Shown here: positions 47,238 through 57,209 of the stretch, in pieces
Position numbering within the stretch: position 1 is the stretch's first letter
Layout of the letters: the number at the start of each line of letters is the position of its first letter
Assembly (NCBI GenBank): GCA_033977485.1
Contig: CM066993.1
Span: 30,556,001 to 30,620,000, forward strand
Source of the DNA: Hydrangea macrophylla
Lineage: Eukaryota; Streptophyta; Magnoliopsida; Cornales; Hydrangeaceae
Direction of reading: 5' to 3'
Length of the DNA: 64,000 bases
Made by a program: the position numbers and the translations under genes
The notes under the pieces: generated by a model
What the model was told of the DNA's origin: nothing
Seen by the model: the letters and a program-made list of their open reading frames with translations, nothing else
Database searches by the model: none

Positions 47238-48560
47238 ATGATGCCTTCGGTAAATGAGCAAAGGTACGAGCCTTCATTCAGCATAATCGCCACAATCGAA
47301 GAAGAAGAAAATGAAGCACCGTGGTATCAGGATGTTTGGGACTTCATAGAAAAGGGGACGGACCCCCAAGAGTCTAATGAGAAAGACAAAAGGGCAATTC
47401 GAAGATTTACAGCGCAATTCATCATTTGCGGCGGAAAATTGTTGAAGAAAGGGTACAATGGTCACAACTTGATTTGCTTGTTTGGAAAAAGCTCCAGAAG
47501 AATGATGGAAGAAATACACGAGGGGGTAAGTGGTCCACACATGAACAGTCACATGGCTAAGAAAATTGTAAGACAAGGGTACTACTGGACAACATTGGAG
47601 AAAGATTGTTGCGAATACGTAAGAAGGTGTCACAAGTGCCAGATCCATGCAAACATGATGTATGTACCACCATCTCTTCTATACAGCATGACCTCTCCTT
47701 GGCCATTCTCAACCTGGGGAATTGATATCATCGGTGAAATCATTCTGAAAGCCTCAAATGGAAATCGATACATTTTGGTGGCCATTGACTACTTCACAAA
47801 ATGGGTAGAAGTCGCATCCTACAGCAAGTTGGGGGCCAAGGAAGTGGCCAAGTTCATCAAGAAGAACCTCATCTGTCGCTATGGAGTCCCCCATGAGATC
47901 ATTTCAGATAATGGTGGTCATTTCAAAGCTGAAGTCAGGGATCTATTTGAAGAATGCAAAATCACTTATCACAAGTTGTCACCATATAGGCCACAAACTA
48001 ATGGGGCAGTCAAAGCTGCAAACAAGAACGTCAAGGCCATATTGCAGAAATCGGCTGATACCTATAAAGACTGGCATGAAAAGCTATTGTTCACACTTTG
48101 GGGATGCAGAACATCGATAAGGACGTCTACAGGAGCAACTCCTTACTCACTAGTATATGGAATGGAAGCAGTACTTCCAGTCGAGATAGAACTACCATTC
48201 CTACACGTGATGGCAGAATGTGCAATTTCGGAATCAGATTGGTTGAGGGAAAGGTACAAATTGGCTCTCATAGATGAAAAGCACCTAGCGGCAGTCGACC
48301 ATGTCCGAATCTATCAAAAGAGGATAGCCTGTGCTTTCAACAAAAGGGTTCGTCCGAGGAAAATTGTCAAGGGTGACCTTGTCCTTAAAGAATTGCGAGC
48401 CCCGATCTTTAATCCACGCGGAAAGTTCAAACCCAAATGGGTCGGCCCTTATATCATCAAAACTATCCTTTCTGGAGGAGCAACCTACCTTATGGACCTC
48501 GATAGCATTGAATTCAAAGAACCAATCAACATGGATCGCCTCAAAAAGTACTATGCTTGA
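47238..48560 (+). CDS. Integrase of element E, open but with catalytic Glu replaced by Lys
   Basis: Open reading of 440 codons ending KKYYA and TGA. It has the HHCC zinc-binding site (HEGVSGPH ... CHKCQ), the first catalytic Asp in WGIDIIGEI, the second in SDNGGHF, and the C-terminal domain with KPKWVGPYIIKT. At the third catalytic position codon 48012-48014 is AAA (NGAVKAANKN). Copies A and B have GAG and GAA there (NGAVEA/NGAVET). Loss of this residue normally abolishes integrase catalysis (family knowledge). The start shown is an arbitrary first ATG. In a functional relative integrase is part of the pol polyprotein. Confidence 0.88.
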   Translation: MMPSVNEQRYEPSFSIIATIEEEENEAPWYQDVWDFIEKGTDPQESNEKDKRAIRRFTAQFIICGGKLLKKGYNGHNLICLFGKSSRRMMEEIHEGVSGPHMNSHMAKKIVRQGYYWTTLEKDCCEYVRRCHKCQIHANMMYVPPSLLYSMTSPWPFSTWGIDIIGEIILKASNGNRYILVAIDYFTKWVEVASYSKLGAKEVAKFIKKNLICRYGVPHEIISDNGGHFKAEVRDLFEECKITYHKLSPYRPQTNGAVKAANKNVKAILQKSADTYKDWHEKLLFTLWGCRTSIRTSTGATPYSLVYGMEAVLPVEIELPFLHVMAECAISESDWLRERYKLALIDEKHLAAVDHVRIYQKRIACAFNKRVRPRKIVKGDLVLKELRAPIFNPRGKFKPKWVGPYIIKTILSGGATYLMDLDSIEFKEPINMDRLKKYYA

Positions 48561-49381
48561 CCATTCCCCAAAATCAATTTTCTTTCAAGCCTCGTCTGAA
48601 CTACGCTCGACCTGATTCCCACTCAGGGATACGTAGGCAACCGCATTGGTTCGGTCAACACCATCATAATCAACCCCTCTTTTCTTTTAGGACTATGGCC
48701 CAAACTACGTTGGACCTGATCCCCGTTCCGGAGTACGTAGGCAGACTTTAAAAAAAAAAGGAAAAAAAGGATGGCTCGCTAGGTCAAAAATCCGAAAGGA
48801 TGCCTAGGCAAAAGTTAGAGTTAAATCCAAAGTGAGCAATAACAAAAGAGAGAAAAGAGCTCGCTAGGTCACCTAACTGGTGCCTAGGCAAAATTATGAG
48901 CATGTGAGAAAAATAAAGTCGCGATCCTTACCATAACCCAGAAATCACCCTTCACACTAGGGGCAAAGTTCGGCCACCCGCCTCGTTTGCCTGAACCTCT
49001 TCTAAACTAGGGGCAAACGTCAGTCATCTACCTCGTTTGCCTCATAACCATACATATCCCAAACTAGGGGCAAACTTCGGGCATCCACCTCGTTTGCCTC
49101 TAATCATCCTAGCATGCCCAAACAAGTACCAAAAGCAAACATCTGATCAAAATCATACTACGAATGTTTTTGGAAAGCCAAATGCATAAAATAAGGTTCT
49201 CCAAGTAACCAAGGTTCGCTGATAAACAAACTTCGAATATTACATAAGCAGGGATAAATGAAAACACAAAAAGTTTTTTCAGAAAGCAATCCCAAATATC
49301 AAAGACACTTGGAGGAAAGAAGCAGAATCAGTCAAGTCTAGTTTTATTTTGTGTCTTTTAACTCTTCAAAGGTCTCTAGAA
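48561..49381. repeat. Convergent spacer of element E with short repeat families
   Basis: Two copies of the GGATACGTAGGCA / GGAGTACGTAGGCAG module at 48595-48745 and three of the GGGGCAAA(C/G) ... CCTCGTTTGCCT module at 48955-49105. Same order as in copies A and B. No gene is supported. Confidence 0.7.
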
Positions 49382-50440
49382 ATAGGCTCTTGCTCAATTA
49401 TTCTAGCCCCTGATGAAAGCAGCAATAGTAGTGGCTCTGACTCTGGAAGTAAAGACCCTCTCAATAAACCCCCGGGGGACCTCCTGAACTTGCCCGTACT
49501 GTCTAGCCAATCGGCGAGGATGATAGAAGAAGTCTCTCTCAGGCCCATCAGCCACACTCTTTGGTAATCCCTAAGACTAGTGTCACAGCATGAAGGCCCC
49601 AATGCCTCACGATCCAGCAAATGTCGGCCTCAGATAAAGCACCCATCATGCCTACTCAATCGGCAGCAGTGTAATAAGGATGAAGCACAGCCCTGCAGAA
49701 ATAAACTGGCGACACATTACCTATCCATAACTGAAGGCGCTCGTAGAGTCAAGCTTGTAACACCAAAGGCACCCTAGAAAGAAGAAGCATTCCTTGACTG
49801 AAAGCGCGATCTAAACCATTCAGGGTTTCAGCCAGAACCATGGCCATGGGATTCCTACTAAGTTTCAGCCCAAGGCACACATGCACCAAGTCAATAGAAG
49901 CACTCGAGAACAAAAAATGCGAAGTCATGCACAATACCAGAGCGGCCCCACGGGTAGCATCATATACACTAGGATTCCCAGGACTAGCATACCGAGCAAT
50001 GATGGAAGCAATGTCAAGAACCTCGCTATGGATTAGCCGGCGGGAAATAGTAGTGGAACAGTTCAAGTATTCAGCCAAGCCTCGTGTGGGACTGGGGGTA
50101 TCAGCAAAAGGGAGAATCAGGTCAGAGTCAGAATCGAAGTCAAGGATAGCACAAAACTCCTCAAACAGGGGACATATCTCCAGGCCGTTGAAATTAAAGA
50201 CGTGGTTCATCGGGTCCCAGTGGACAATAGCGACACGCATGAACTCAGTGTTCAGAGCCATCTGGCGAAGAGAGAATAGCTCGGTCAGACCATAACTGAA
50301 GAGGTTGATCCGCTCCATACCATCCGTGATGTTCAGCCAAGCTATAAGTTAAGCGGGATCATACAATGCCCTATCTTTTGTCACGGCTCTAACAAAATTC
50401 AAAATTTTGGCAGCACCTCCCTGTTTCACGGACTATCCCA
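49382..50440 (-). pseudogene. DUF7745-like antisense ORF of element E, broken
   Basis: Aligns with the intact ORF 14187-15185. The 5' part has a stop (TAA at about 50352, where A reads CTC-type codon). The central 50318-49749 part is open with SYGLTELFSLRQM, HWDPMNHVFNFNGLEICP and EEFCAIL. It then stops at 49749, and the C-terminal stretch up to FASRVRATT-type text continues with frameshifts to about 49385. Confidence 0.8.
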
Positions 50441-50724
50441 CCTACAAGGCAAACACACTAACTATCACAAGGCTGTTCATCGCAGTAACATCAACAATCA
50501 CAGAATCACAATGCACAACCACCAACAAAAGCAAGCATACAACTGCGCCTTCAAACCGAAAACTATCCGACTCAAAAGGCAAAACATCATAATACGTTGT
50601 CAAGGGTGATAAATCATCCTACACACATCATCCTACACATGTCCAAATAGTCACATTATTCACTAGTACAACCCAATTGAAAACATGAAATAGAGATAAA
50701 ACAAAAATTTCCACTTAGGAGGCC

Positions 50725-51855
50725 TCAGTCTTCCTCTTCTTCGTCTTCTGTCGGGCCACCCAGAGTGTACGTTGGCGATGGCCTCCTCCTGTCACCTCTA
50801 TACCTCGGTCCGGTCCTCGATGAGCCGGTACTGCCCTCACGATACCGCACACACAAATAAAAATAAAAGCAATCAGTAGAGAAATAACAAAAAGTACAAA
50901 AATGAAGTCGAGTCAGAAACTTACCAAGGACGCCATCTGACTGGTGGCAAACTGCCGCATACCATCCATCTGTCAGGGTTAGGACCTCATAACCTTAAGG
51001 AGCACAAAATTAGAGACATACTCGATGGTCTCGCGTGAGGACCAAAGACCGTAAGCTAGTTGCCAAGGCGTGGCCCTCCTCAGCATAACTCCAAGGGACG
51101 TTGAGGATGCCTGCTGACTAGGTAGGATACCCATATGTGACCCGTGGCACCTCCATAACCTAGGGAGAGCCATCTGTACCCAAACCATTGACGGTCCAAT
51201 CCCAAAGAGGGATAGGATCAGAAGCTGGGGGAACCTATCTCCTGTACATCTCGCGAAGCTATAGGCACAAAACAAGTTAAGGAAAAGATGAGTAAAAAAT
51301 ATAGGCAACGGATAGAGACAAAAACGTAAAAGAACTCACCTCCAGGAGTGGGAAGTTGGGCATCAGGAAGCGAACACGGTAAGCCTCATAGCCGGTCTCA
51401 GAGAGAAAGTGATCCCAAATATCAGTACCAGCCAAAGCCGCCAAACCCGGCATCGTCTACCATTCTCTTGACGGCAGGCGAGAGTTAGGTGTACCACAGA
51501 AAAAGCGTGAGCAAGGATACCATGGCCCTTCAATGTCACTTTTGGCACCTGCACATATCAAAAATGACAAAAAAATGAGCACAAAATCACTACTCACGAC
51601 CCAAAGTCCAACTTCACAAAATCAACGTACAAGCACAAAACAAGCTTCCAACAAACTCTAGGTGCACACTACAGTCCATGTAACTAGCACAATGCACAAG
51701 ATAGTCCTAAATTGTTGAAAGTTTTACATACCAGGCTTGCTAGAACCGCGGCCGAAAGATGACGTTGGAGGTCCCGTAAAATCATCCGGGGTTTGGCTCT
51801 CAGCTTTCATTCGTTCCTTGGCCTTCTTTGACGGTCTCCTCGAGCTCGAAGCCAT
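50725..51855 (-). pseudogene. Antisense PMD gene of element E with large internal deletion
   Basis: ATG 51855 starts MASSSRRPSKKAKERMKAES. Exon 1 (51855-51732) is two bases shorter than in A. Exon 2 begins near 51550 (VPKVTLKGHG) but jumps near 51448 into the middle of exon 3, removing about 1.04 kb relative to A, including the core PMD motif. Exon 4 (about 51257-51027), exon 5 and exon 6 (to TGA at 50725) are recognisable. The exon 6 acceptor has changed from CAG to CGG. A 5'-UTR intron acceptor CTTACAG sits directly before ATCCATGG. Confidence 0.82.
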
Positions 51856-52075
51856 GGATCTGTAAGAAAATAAAACTAAATCCAAACTTTCTTCTTGAAA
51901 AATGGAACAAACCAAAACACCAATCAAAATTACAATCATGGGGAAAGATTACTCATCTGAGCGCGCACAAGCTGTGTTTTGACGAATTTTGGCTCCAAAA
52001 GCACCCCGAAATGGCCAAAAATGAGCTTGAAAAGCTCAAAAACCCGAGATATACACACATAGAGTCCGGCCACCC

Positions 52076-52136
52076 AGTGCCGCCGCAGCACTGGCCAACT
52101 ACCACCGCAGCAGTGGCCTAGTGCCACTGCGGCACT
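52076..52136. promoter_or_regulatory. Triplet of GC palindromes in front of the antisense PMD gene (E)
   Basis: AGTGCCGCCGCAGCACT (52076-52092), a decayed central one (about 52095-52116) and AGTGCCACTGCGGCACT (52120-52136). Same number, spacing and relative position to the PMD ATG as in element A, about 220 bases upstream on the minus strand. Confidence 0.6.
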
Positions 52137-52289
52137 GCTCCCCGCGGGCCCTACTTTGTTCCATTTCAGCCTGTTTGACCCGTTTTAGCCCGTTCGTGAT
52201 CCCGTTTAGCCCTGGTGGCCCATTTTAGTCAAGATTTATGAGGTTTTATCCCCAGTAGATCCATTTTAACCCCAGCAGATTCATTCAAT

Positions 52290-52800
52290 CCCCTGAGGAT
52301 AGAAACAGAAAGATATCAGCTCCCAAAGGCCCAAATCAGCTTTTCAGACCGATCAATGCAAAGATTTGATCAACCGTGAGAGATTCAGAGATGGGTCCTG
52401 GTTCCCAATCAAGAAACAGTTAAGAGTGATTCTCCGAGAATCCTACATCATCTCCTAAGGAAAGAAACAGAAAGATACTAGCTCTCGAAGGCCCGAATCG
52501 GCTTTTCAGACCAACTAATGCAAAGATTTGATTAACCATGAGAGAACCAGAGATGGGTCCTGGTTCCCGATCAAGAAACAGTTAAGAGTGATTCTCTGAG
52601 AATCCTACATCATCCTCTGAGGATAGAAACAGAAAGATACCAGCTCCCAGAGGCCTCGACTGGCCCTCTTGGATTGAGAGTCGGAAGATTTGATCAACCG
52701 TGAGAGATTCAGAGATGGGTCCTGGTTCCCGATCAATAAAAGAGAGATTCTCCGAGAGTCCTACACCATCCCCTGAGGACAAATACGGAAGGATACTAGT
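52290..52800 (-). repeat. About three 162-bp tandem repeats upstream of the antisense PMD gene (E)
   Basis: The landmark GAGATGGGTCCTGGTTCCC occurs near 52388, 52550 and 52712, a spacing of 162. The text is homologous to the 155-bp units of element A in reverse orientation, but more diverged between copies. Confidence 0.85.
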
Positions 52801-53529
52801 TCCCACTATCCCCAGCAGAGAGTAACAAAAGTAGAACCGACTCCCAAAGATCGGTCATCAGGAATAACCAGAACATCGCCCGTATCCAGATTTTGAAGAT
52901 GAGCACCGTCGTTCCACGACTCCGTGTCTCCCGATTATCATGAGCTTTCTTATTTGTCCATTATCATAGCTTTTGTAGTTATCAGTTATCGCAAGATCCC
53001 GTGGTCACCTTTGGTTATCATCCTCTGGGACCCCACGTTCGATTACATTGGTTTGCCAAACACACTTCTCATAATTTAAGAAGTTTTCCCGAGACCCAGA
53101 GTCTTTAACACCTTGGCATCCTCATCAGGATGCCACTGCATTAGATTCAACACTAGTACAACATAAGTCCACTCAGGGTGGTACACACCCCACAGCACCA
53201 ACTCATGCTAAGATCAGAACACTAAACATGATAAGACTCAGGACGCAATCCCATGCATTGCATATCATCCTCATAACATAGCATTCGCCTGACTTGTTGT
53301 GCATGTGCGATTTATTCCTTTGTGCCCCGAACTACGTCCTGGTCTGATTCCCCTTGGGATACGTAGGTAGCTCACAAAGAGCACGACCAGCCCTGGCCCC
53401 AGCATCATGTTTTCGATCATTGCATCTTTTGCAGCGCTTTTATCCTAAATCTATAGCCTCCAAAAAGACCTGTCTCTTCAAAGCTTTGGCACTCGCTTAC
53501 GACATGCATTGCCTCACAAGTTCATGCCA
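52801..53529. other. Gene-free 3' internal region of element E
   Basis: Matches 9591-10389 of element A in reverse. It holds one GGGATACGTAGGTAG module near 53350. No coding sequence is supported. Confidence 0.6.
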
Positions 53530-53542
53530 AAGAGGGGCAAAC
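53530..53542 (+). other. Polypurine tract of element E
   Basis: AAGAGGGGCAAAC directly before the 3' LTR start TGTAGACACC at 53543. Confidence 0.8.
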
Positions 53543-55132
53543 TGTAGACACCCCATTTTTTCGGCTATCAGATTTAGGAGACCCATAGCTTGCTGGTTCA
53601 CAATGATCATAAAAGACTCAAAAAGGACTCCTGGAAGTTAGTTCTATCTCTCAGAATGCTCAGAATGACCAAAATACCACTAAAAGCCCGAATGCTTCTG
53701 GATTCGGACCAAATGTTTTGGAAATGCGCTACGTCATAAAAAAATAATAAAATAAGTTCTAAAGCCGGATGAAATCGTCGGCTCCCAGAGGTCCTAAAAG
53801 TTCCCAGAAAGTCCCCGTTGACCGATTTGATTAAGTTTGACCAAAATCGTCCAAATTCGCTAAAAAGTTCTGAGATCATTCTAGATCATGTGGGAAATAT
53901 TAAAATGAGTTTTAAAAGAAAATCGAACGAAAACGTCAGTTCCTGGGAGCTCCCAAAGGTTTCTAAAACTTCCCGGGAATCCCAGGTTTGACCAGTTTGA
54001 CCAAATGTTGACTTTGAAACCAGAGCACTGTATATGAATGCAAGACCACTTGGAAAGTCTTTTTAACTCGTTATAGAACATCCATGATTTTTGGCTTGAC
54101 TTGGAAGCACTTGAAAGGGGTCTATTTTTGTTCAAACATTCCTTCCAAACATTCTGCCTCTGCTGTCACAGCAGCTAGGTTAACTTTCAACTTATTTTAC
54201 AGAAAACTTTTCCAAATTGAGTGATCCCAACTTATTTTTTCCTTGAACTTCAATGTCTTAGGGAAATTTTCATATAATATGGGCCTCTAGATCTTTTGTT
54301 TCCATTTTCTAAGATATTCTAACATTTCAGTCGATAGTACGGACTCTGTTTTTGAATAACCCCTATTTTTCATATGATTTATCTCAATCTGTGGTAGTTA
54401 TTAAAGATTGGCTCTTTGGATTATGTTCTAGACACAATAAGGAAGATCTCCATAAAAAATCATGCATTGAAAACATTCCTAACCCCCCTTTTCAATTTCT
54501 AGAAGATCATGTTACTGTTCTGTCCACTATTCATAGCAAGCATATTTTCACTTCCATCATTTGATTTGATGCTTACATGTACTCCAAATTAGCTCATGTC
54601 TTAGGAAGTAGTTCATAATACATTTGTACATATCCCATGATGATTTCATTCATTCATTCATACACATTTTAGACTTCTAAGTCATTCTAGGAATCCATGA
54701 ACATAAAACACAATGCAACCTTGGCACATTCTAGATACATACATTGCATCCATGAAAAGATTTGGGGTTTTTTGTAACTCCTAATCTAAGAAGATTATAA
54801 CGAATGATCATGATCACACGTTCATGCTTTCCCTCGATCTAATCATCCTTTCTCATCCGTCCCGGGGATTGAGAGTTCTTCTCTTCTCAAAGATTAACAT
54901 GCATCATTCTAGCTTGCTAAGCATCCTTGTTTTCTTTAATTTATTTGTTTCAAGAACAATTCATGTCCCCTTAGATTAGGACAACTTTATTACTTGATAT
55001 GTGATCAGACAATTTTTCCTAGGTTTGTTTTGTGTGATCATTCACTTTTTATTGTGTGATACTTGGCTTAGATCTTATGAATGATATCTTATCTTTAGAT
55101 CTTCCATTTTAAATTTTCTTATGTGATGTAAT
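53543..55132 (+). repeat. 3' LTR of element E, internally deleted and missing its end
   Basis: Starts like the 5' LTR. Near 54035 it jumps from the equivalent of 38182 to that of about 39498, losing about 1.3 kb including the palindromes and the TATA box. It ends at the equivalent of about 40605, so the last ~320 bases are missing. From 55133 the sequence is PMD coding sequence of copy B. Confidence 0.88.
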
Positions 55133-56986
55133 ATACCTTATGGTCTCGCGTGAGGACTAAAGACCGTAGGCTAGCTGCCAAGGCATGACCCTTCTCAGCA
55201 TAACTCCAAGGAACGTTGAAGACGCCCACTGACGTGACCTGTGGTACCTCCATAACCTAGGGAGAGCCATCGACTCCCAAAACATTAACGGTCCAATCCC
55301 AAGGAGGGATAGGATCAGAAGCTGAAGGAGCCTATCTCCTATACATCTCTCGAAGTTGTAGGCACAAAACAAGTTAGGAAAAGTGAATCCCAAAAACATA
55401 GGTGATGAATAGAGACAAAAGCATGAAAACTCACATCCAGAAGCAGAAAGTTGGGCATGAGAAAGCGGTCATGGTAGTTCTCATAACTAGCCTCGGAACG
55501 AAAATTATCCCAAGCATCAGTACCAGCCAAAGCCGCAAACAAAGCAGCACCAGAAAGGTCCTCAACATCCATCAGTAGAGGATTATGAGAAACGTGGTAT
55601 CTCAAACCACCAACTACCTGCTGGGACACCCGCTCGCCAAGGTATAACTGCCTGCCTTCAGTACTCTCCATCAAAAGATGGCAAGAAGCGATAGGTCTAA
55701 CTGCCTGAATCTCTTCTAGGGCGGCATAGGAAATACTCTCCCAAGGTGTCCAGTCAATGCTGGAAACTGTCAGCTAGGATAAGAAATTCCTTAGAAGGAC
55801 AATCCTATGAGCCCCGCTTTTGACCCCAACAACATCCCTATGCCATCTCAGCCACCGGGGGAACAAAGGCACGGGAGCCATGCCATCCTCATCCTCGCCT
55901 GACTCATTGGTAGGGGAAGGAGCCAACATCTTAAGGTACTCAAAGCTCCAGAGCTACAGAGAAAAAAAGAAAGATTAGAGAAGCAGGAATATGGAAATCA
56001 AAAGCCAAAAGTAAAAGGAAAGTTGCGGGATATACCTTCCAAGCTCGCCAGAATTCGCCAGTCGATTTAATATCTCCGCGGGAAACCTCACCCATATGCT
56101 TATAAAGGTGAGCCAGCGCGGCACTGCCCCAATCATAAGAAGGGATATCATCAATGGTCTCTAAGTAGTAAAAAGCCTCAAGCTCACCTGGTCGTTCCGT
56201 GTCGCAAAGATCGAATAACCAAGGACATACAAGAGGAACGCCTGTAATAGTTGAGAGTTATTCGAGTTGTTCCTCCCTTTCCCATAAGCCTAGTAAAGCC
56301 AGCCACAAGGAAACTGATGCCCCTCCAAATACGAAGGAACAACCCCCGATCAGCATCTCAACGGCCTCCGGGTCAATCTCATAGAAGTAATCCAAAATCA
56401 GGCGCTTCCCACCAACCCTCAAGCCGGTAATCATTGAGAAGTCGAAAGACGTCATCGTCATCTCGCCAAACGGAAGATGGAAGGTATTAGTCGTGCCCCA
56501 CCACCTCTCGGCAAGAGCATAAGAATGTGCCAAGTCATTAGTGCTCTTCAAAACTAGACGAACAAAACCGCCAAAACGTGCATCATCCACCATATGCTTG
56601 ACAGTGGGCGAGAGCTGAGTATACCACAGAAAGGCGTGAGCAAGACTACCGTGGCCCTTCAAAGTCACCTTCGGCACCTACACACATCAAAAATAGCAAA
56701 AATAGGCACAAGAATCACTATTCACAACTTGAAGTCTGACTTCACAAAATCAACAAACAAGCACAAAATGAACTTCCAACCGCCTCTAGGTGCACACTAT
56801 AGTTCACTAAGCTAGCACAATGTGTAAAAATAGTCCCAAACTACCAAAAGTTTCATATACCTAACTCGCTAGAGCCGCGACTGAAAGGTGACATTGAGGG
56901 TCACGCAAAATTAACTCTAGGGGTTGACTCTTGACCCGTACCCGTTCCTTGGGCTTCTTAGAGAGCCTCCTTGAGCTTGAAGCCAT
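55133..56986 (-). pseudogene. Antisense PMD gene of copy B, exons 4 to 1
   Basis: Right-hand continuation of the gene whose exon 6 is at 37540-37662. By alignment with A: exon 1 56986-56861 (ends with an in-frame TAG), exon 2 56677-56036, exon 3 55953-55435, exon 4 55355 to about 55137. Exon lengths of 126, 642 and 519 are identical to A. One extra G in exon 2 (near 56340) shifts the frame. The exon 4 acceptor has changed from AG to AA. The PMD core TNTFHLPFGEMTM is preserved. Exon 5 and the end of exon 4 are missing at the junction with E. Confidence 0.83.
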
Positions 56987-57209
56987 GGATCTGCAAAAAA
57001 AATGAAAGTTGAAGCTAAACTTTCTTCTTGAAATTTAGAGAAAAATAAAACACCAATCAAAATTATGATTTAAGGAAGAGATTACTCACCCGAGCATGCA
57101 CAAGCCGTGTTTTGACGGATTTTGGCTCCAAAAACACCCAAGAATGACCAAAAATGAGCATTTGGAGCTCAAAAGAGATTACTCACCCGAGCGTGCACAA
57201 GCTGTGTTT
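56987..57209 (-). other. 5' end of the PMD gene of B, truncated, with a 35-base direct repeat
   Basis: Upstream of the ATG come TTTGCAG/ATCC (5'-UTR intron acceptor), the intron and the donor region. GAGATTACTCACCCGAGC..(35 bases) occurs at 57078-57112 and again at 57175-57209 with two differences. After the second copy all similarity to the family ends. The palindromes, tandem repeats and 3' LTR of B are therefore missing. Confidence 0.72.

Larger units (their letters stand above)
37666..55132 (+). mobile_element. Tat/Ogre-type gypsy element E, 3' end damaged
   Basis: Plus-strand element of the same family as A, inserted in the antisense PMD gene of B exactly at the exon 6 acceptor. Complete 5' LTR, PBS, leader, gag, protease, RT, two RNase H domains, integrase, spacer, two antisense genes, 162-bp repeats, PPT, and a 3' LTR with an internal deletion and a missing end. 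No target duplication is recoverable because the right junction is deleted. All coding parts carry lesions except the integrase frame, which has a catalytic substitution. The LTRs differ by roughly 7 percent over the first 240 bases, so E looks older than A. Confidence 0.9.
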
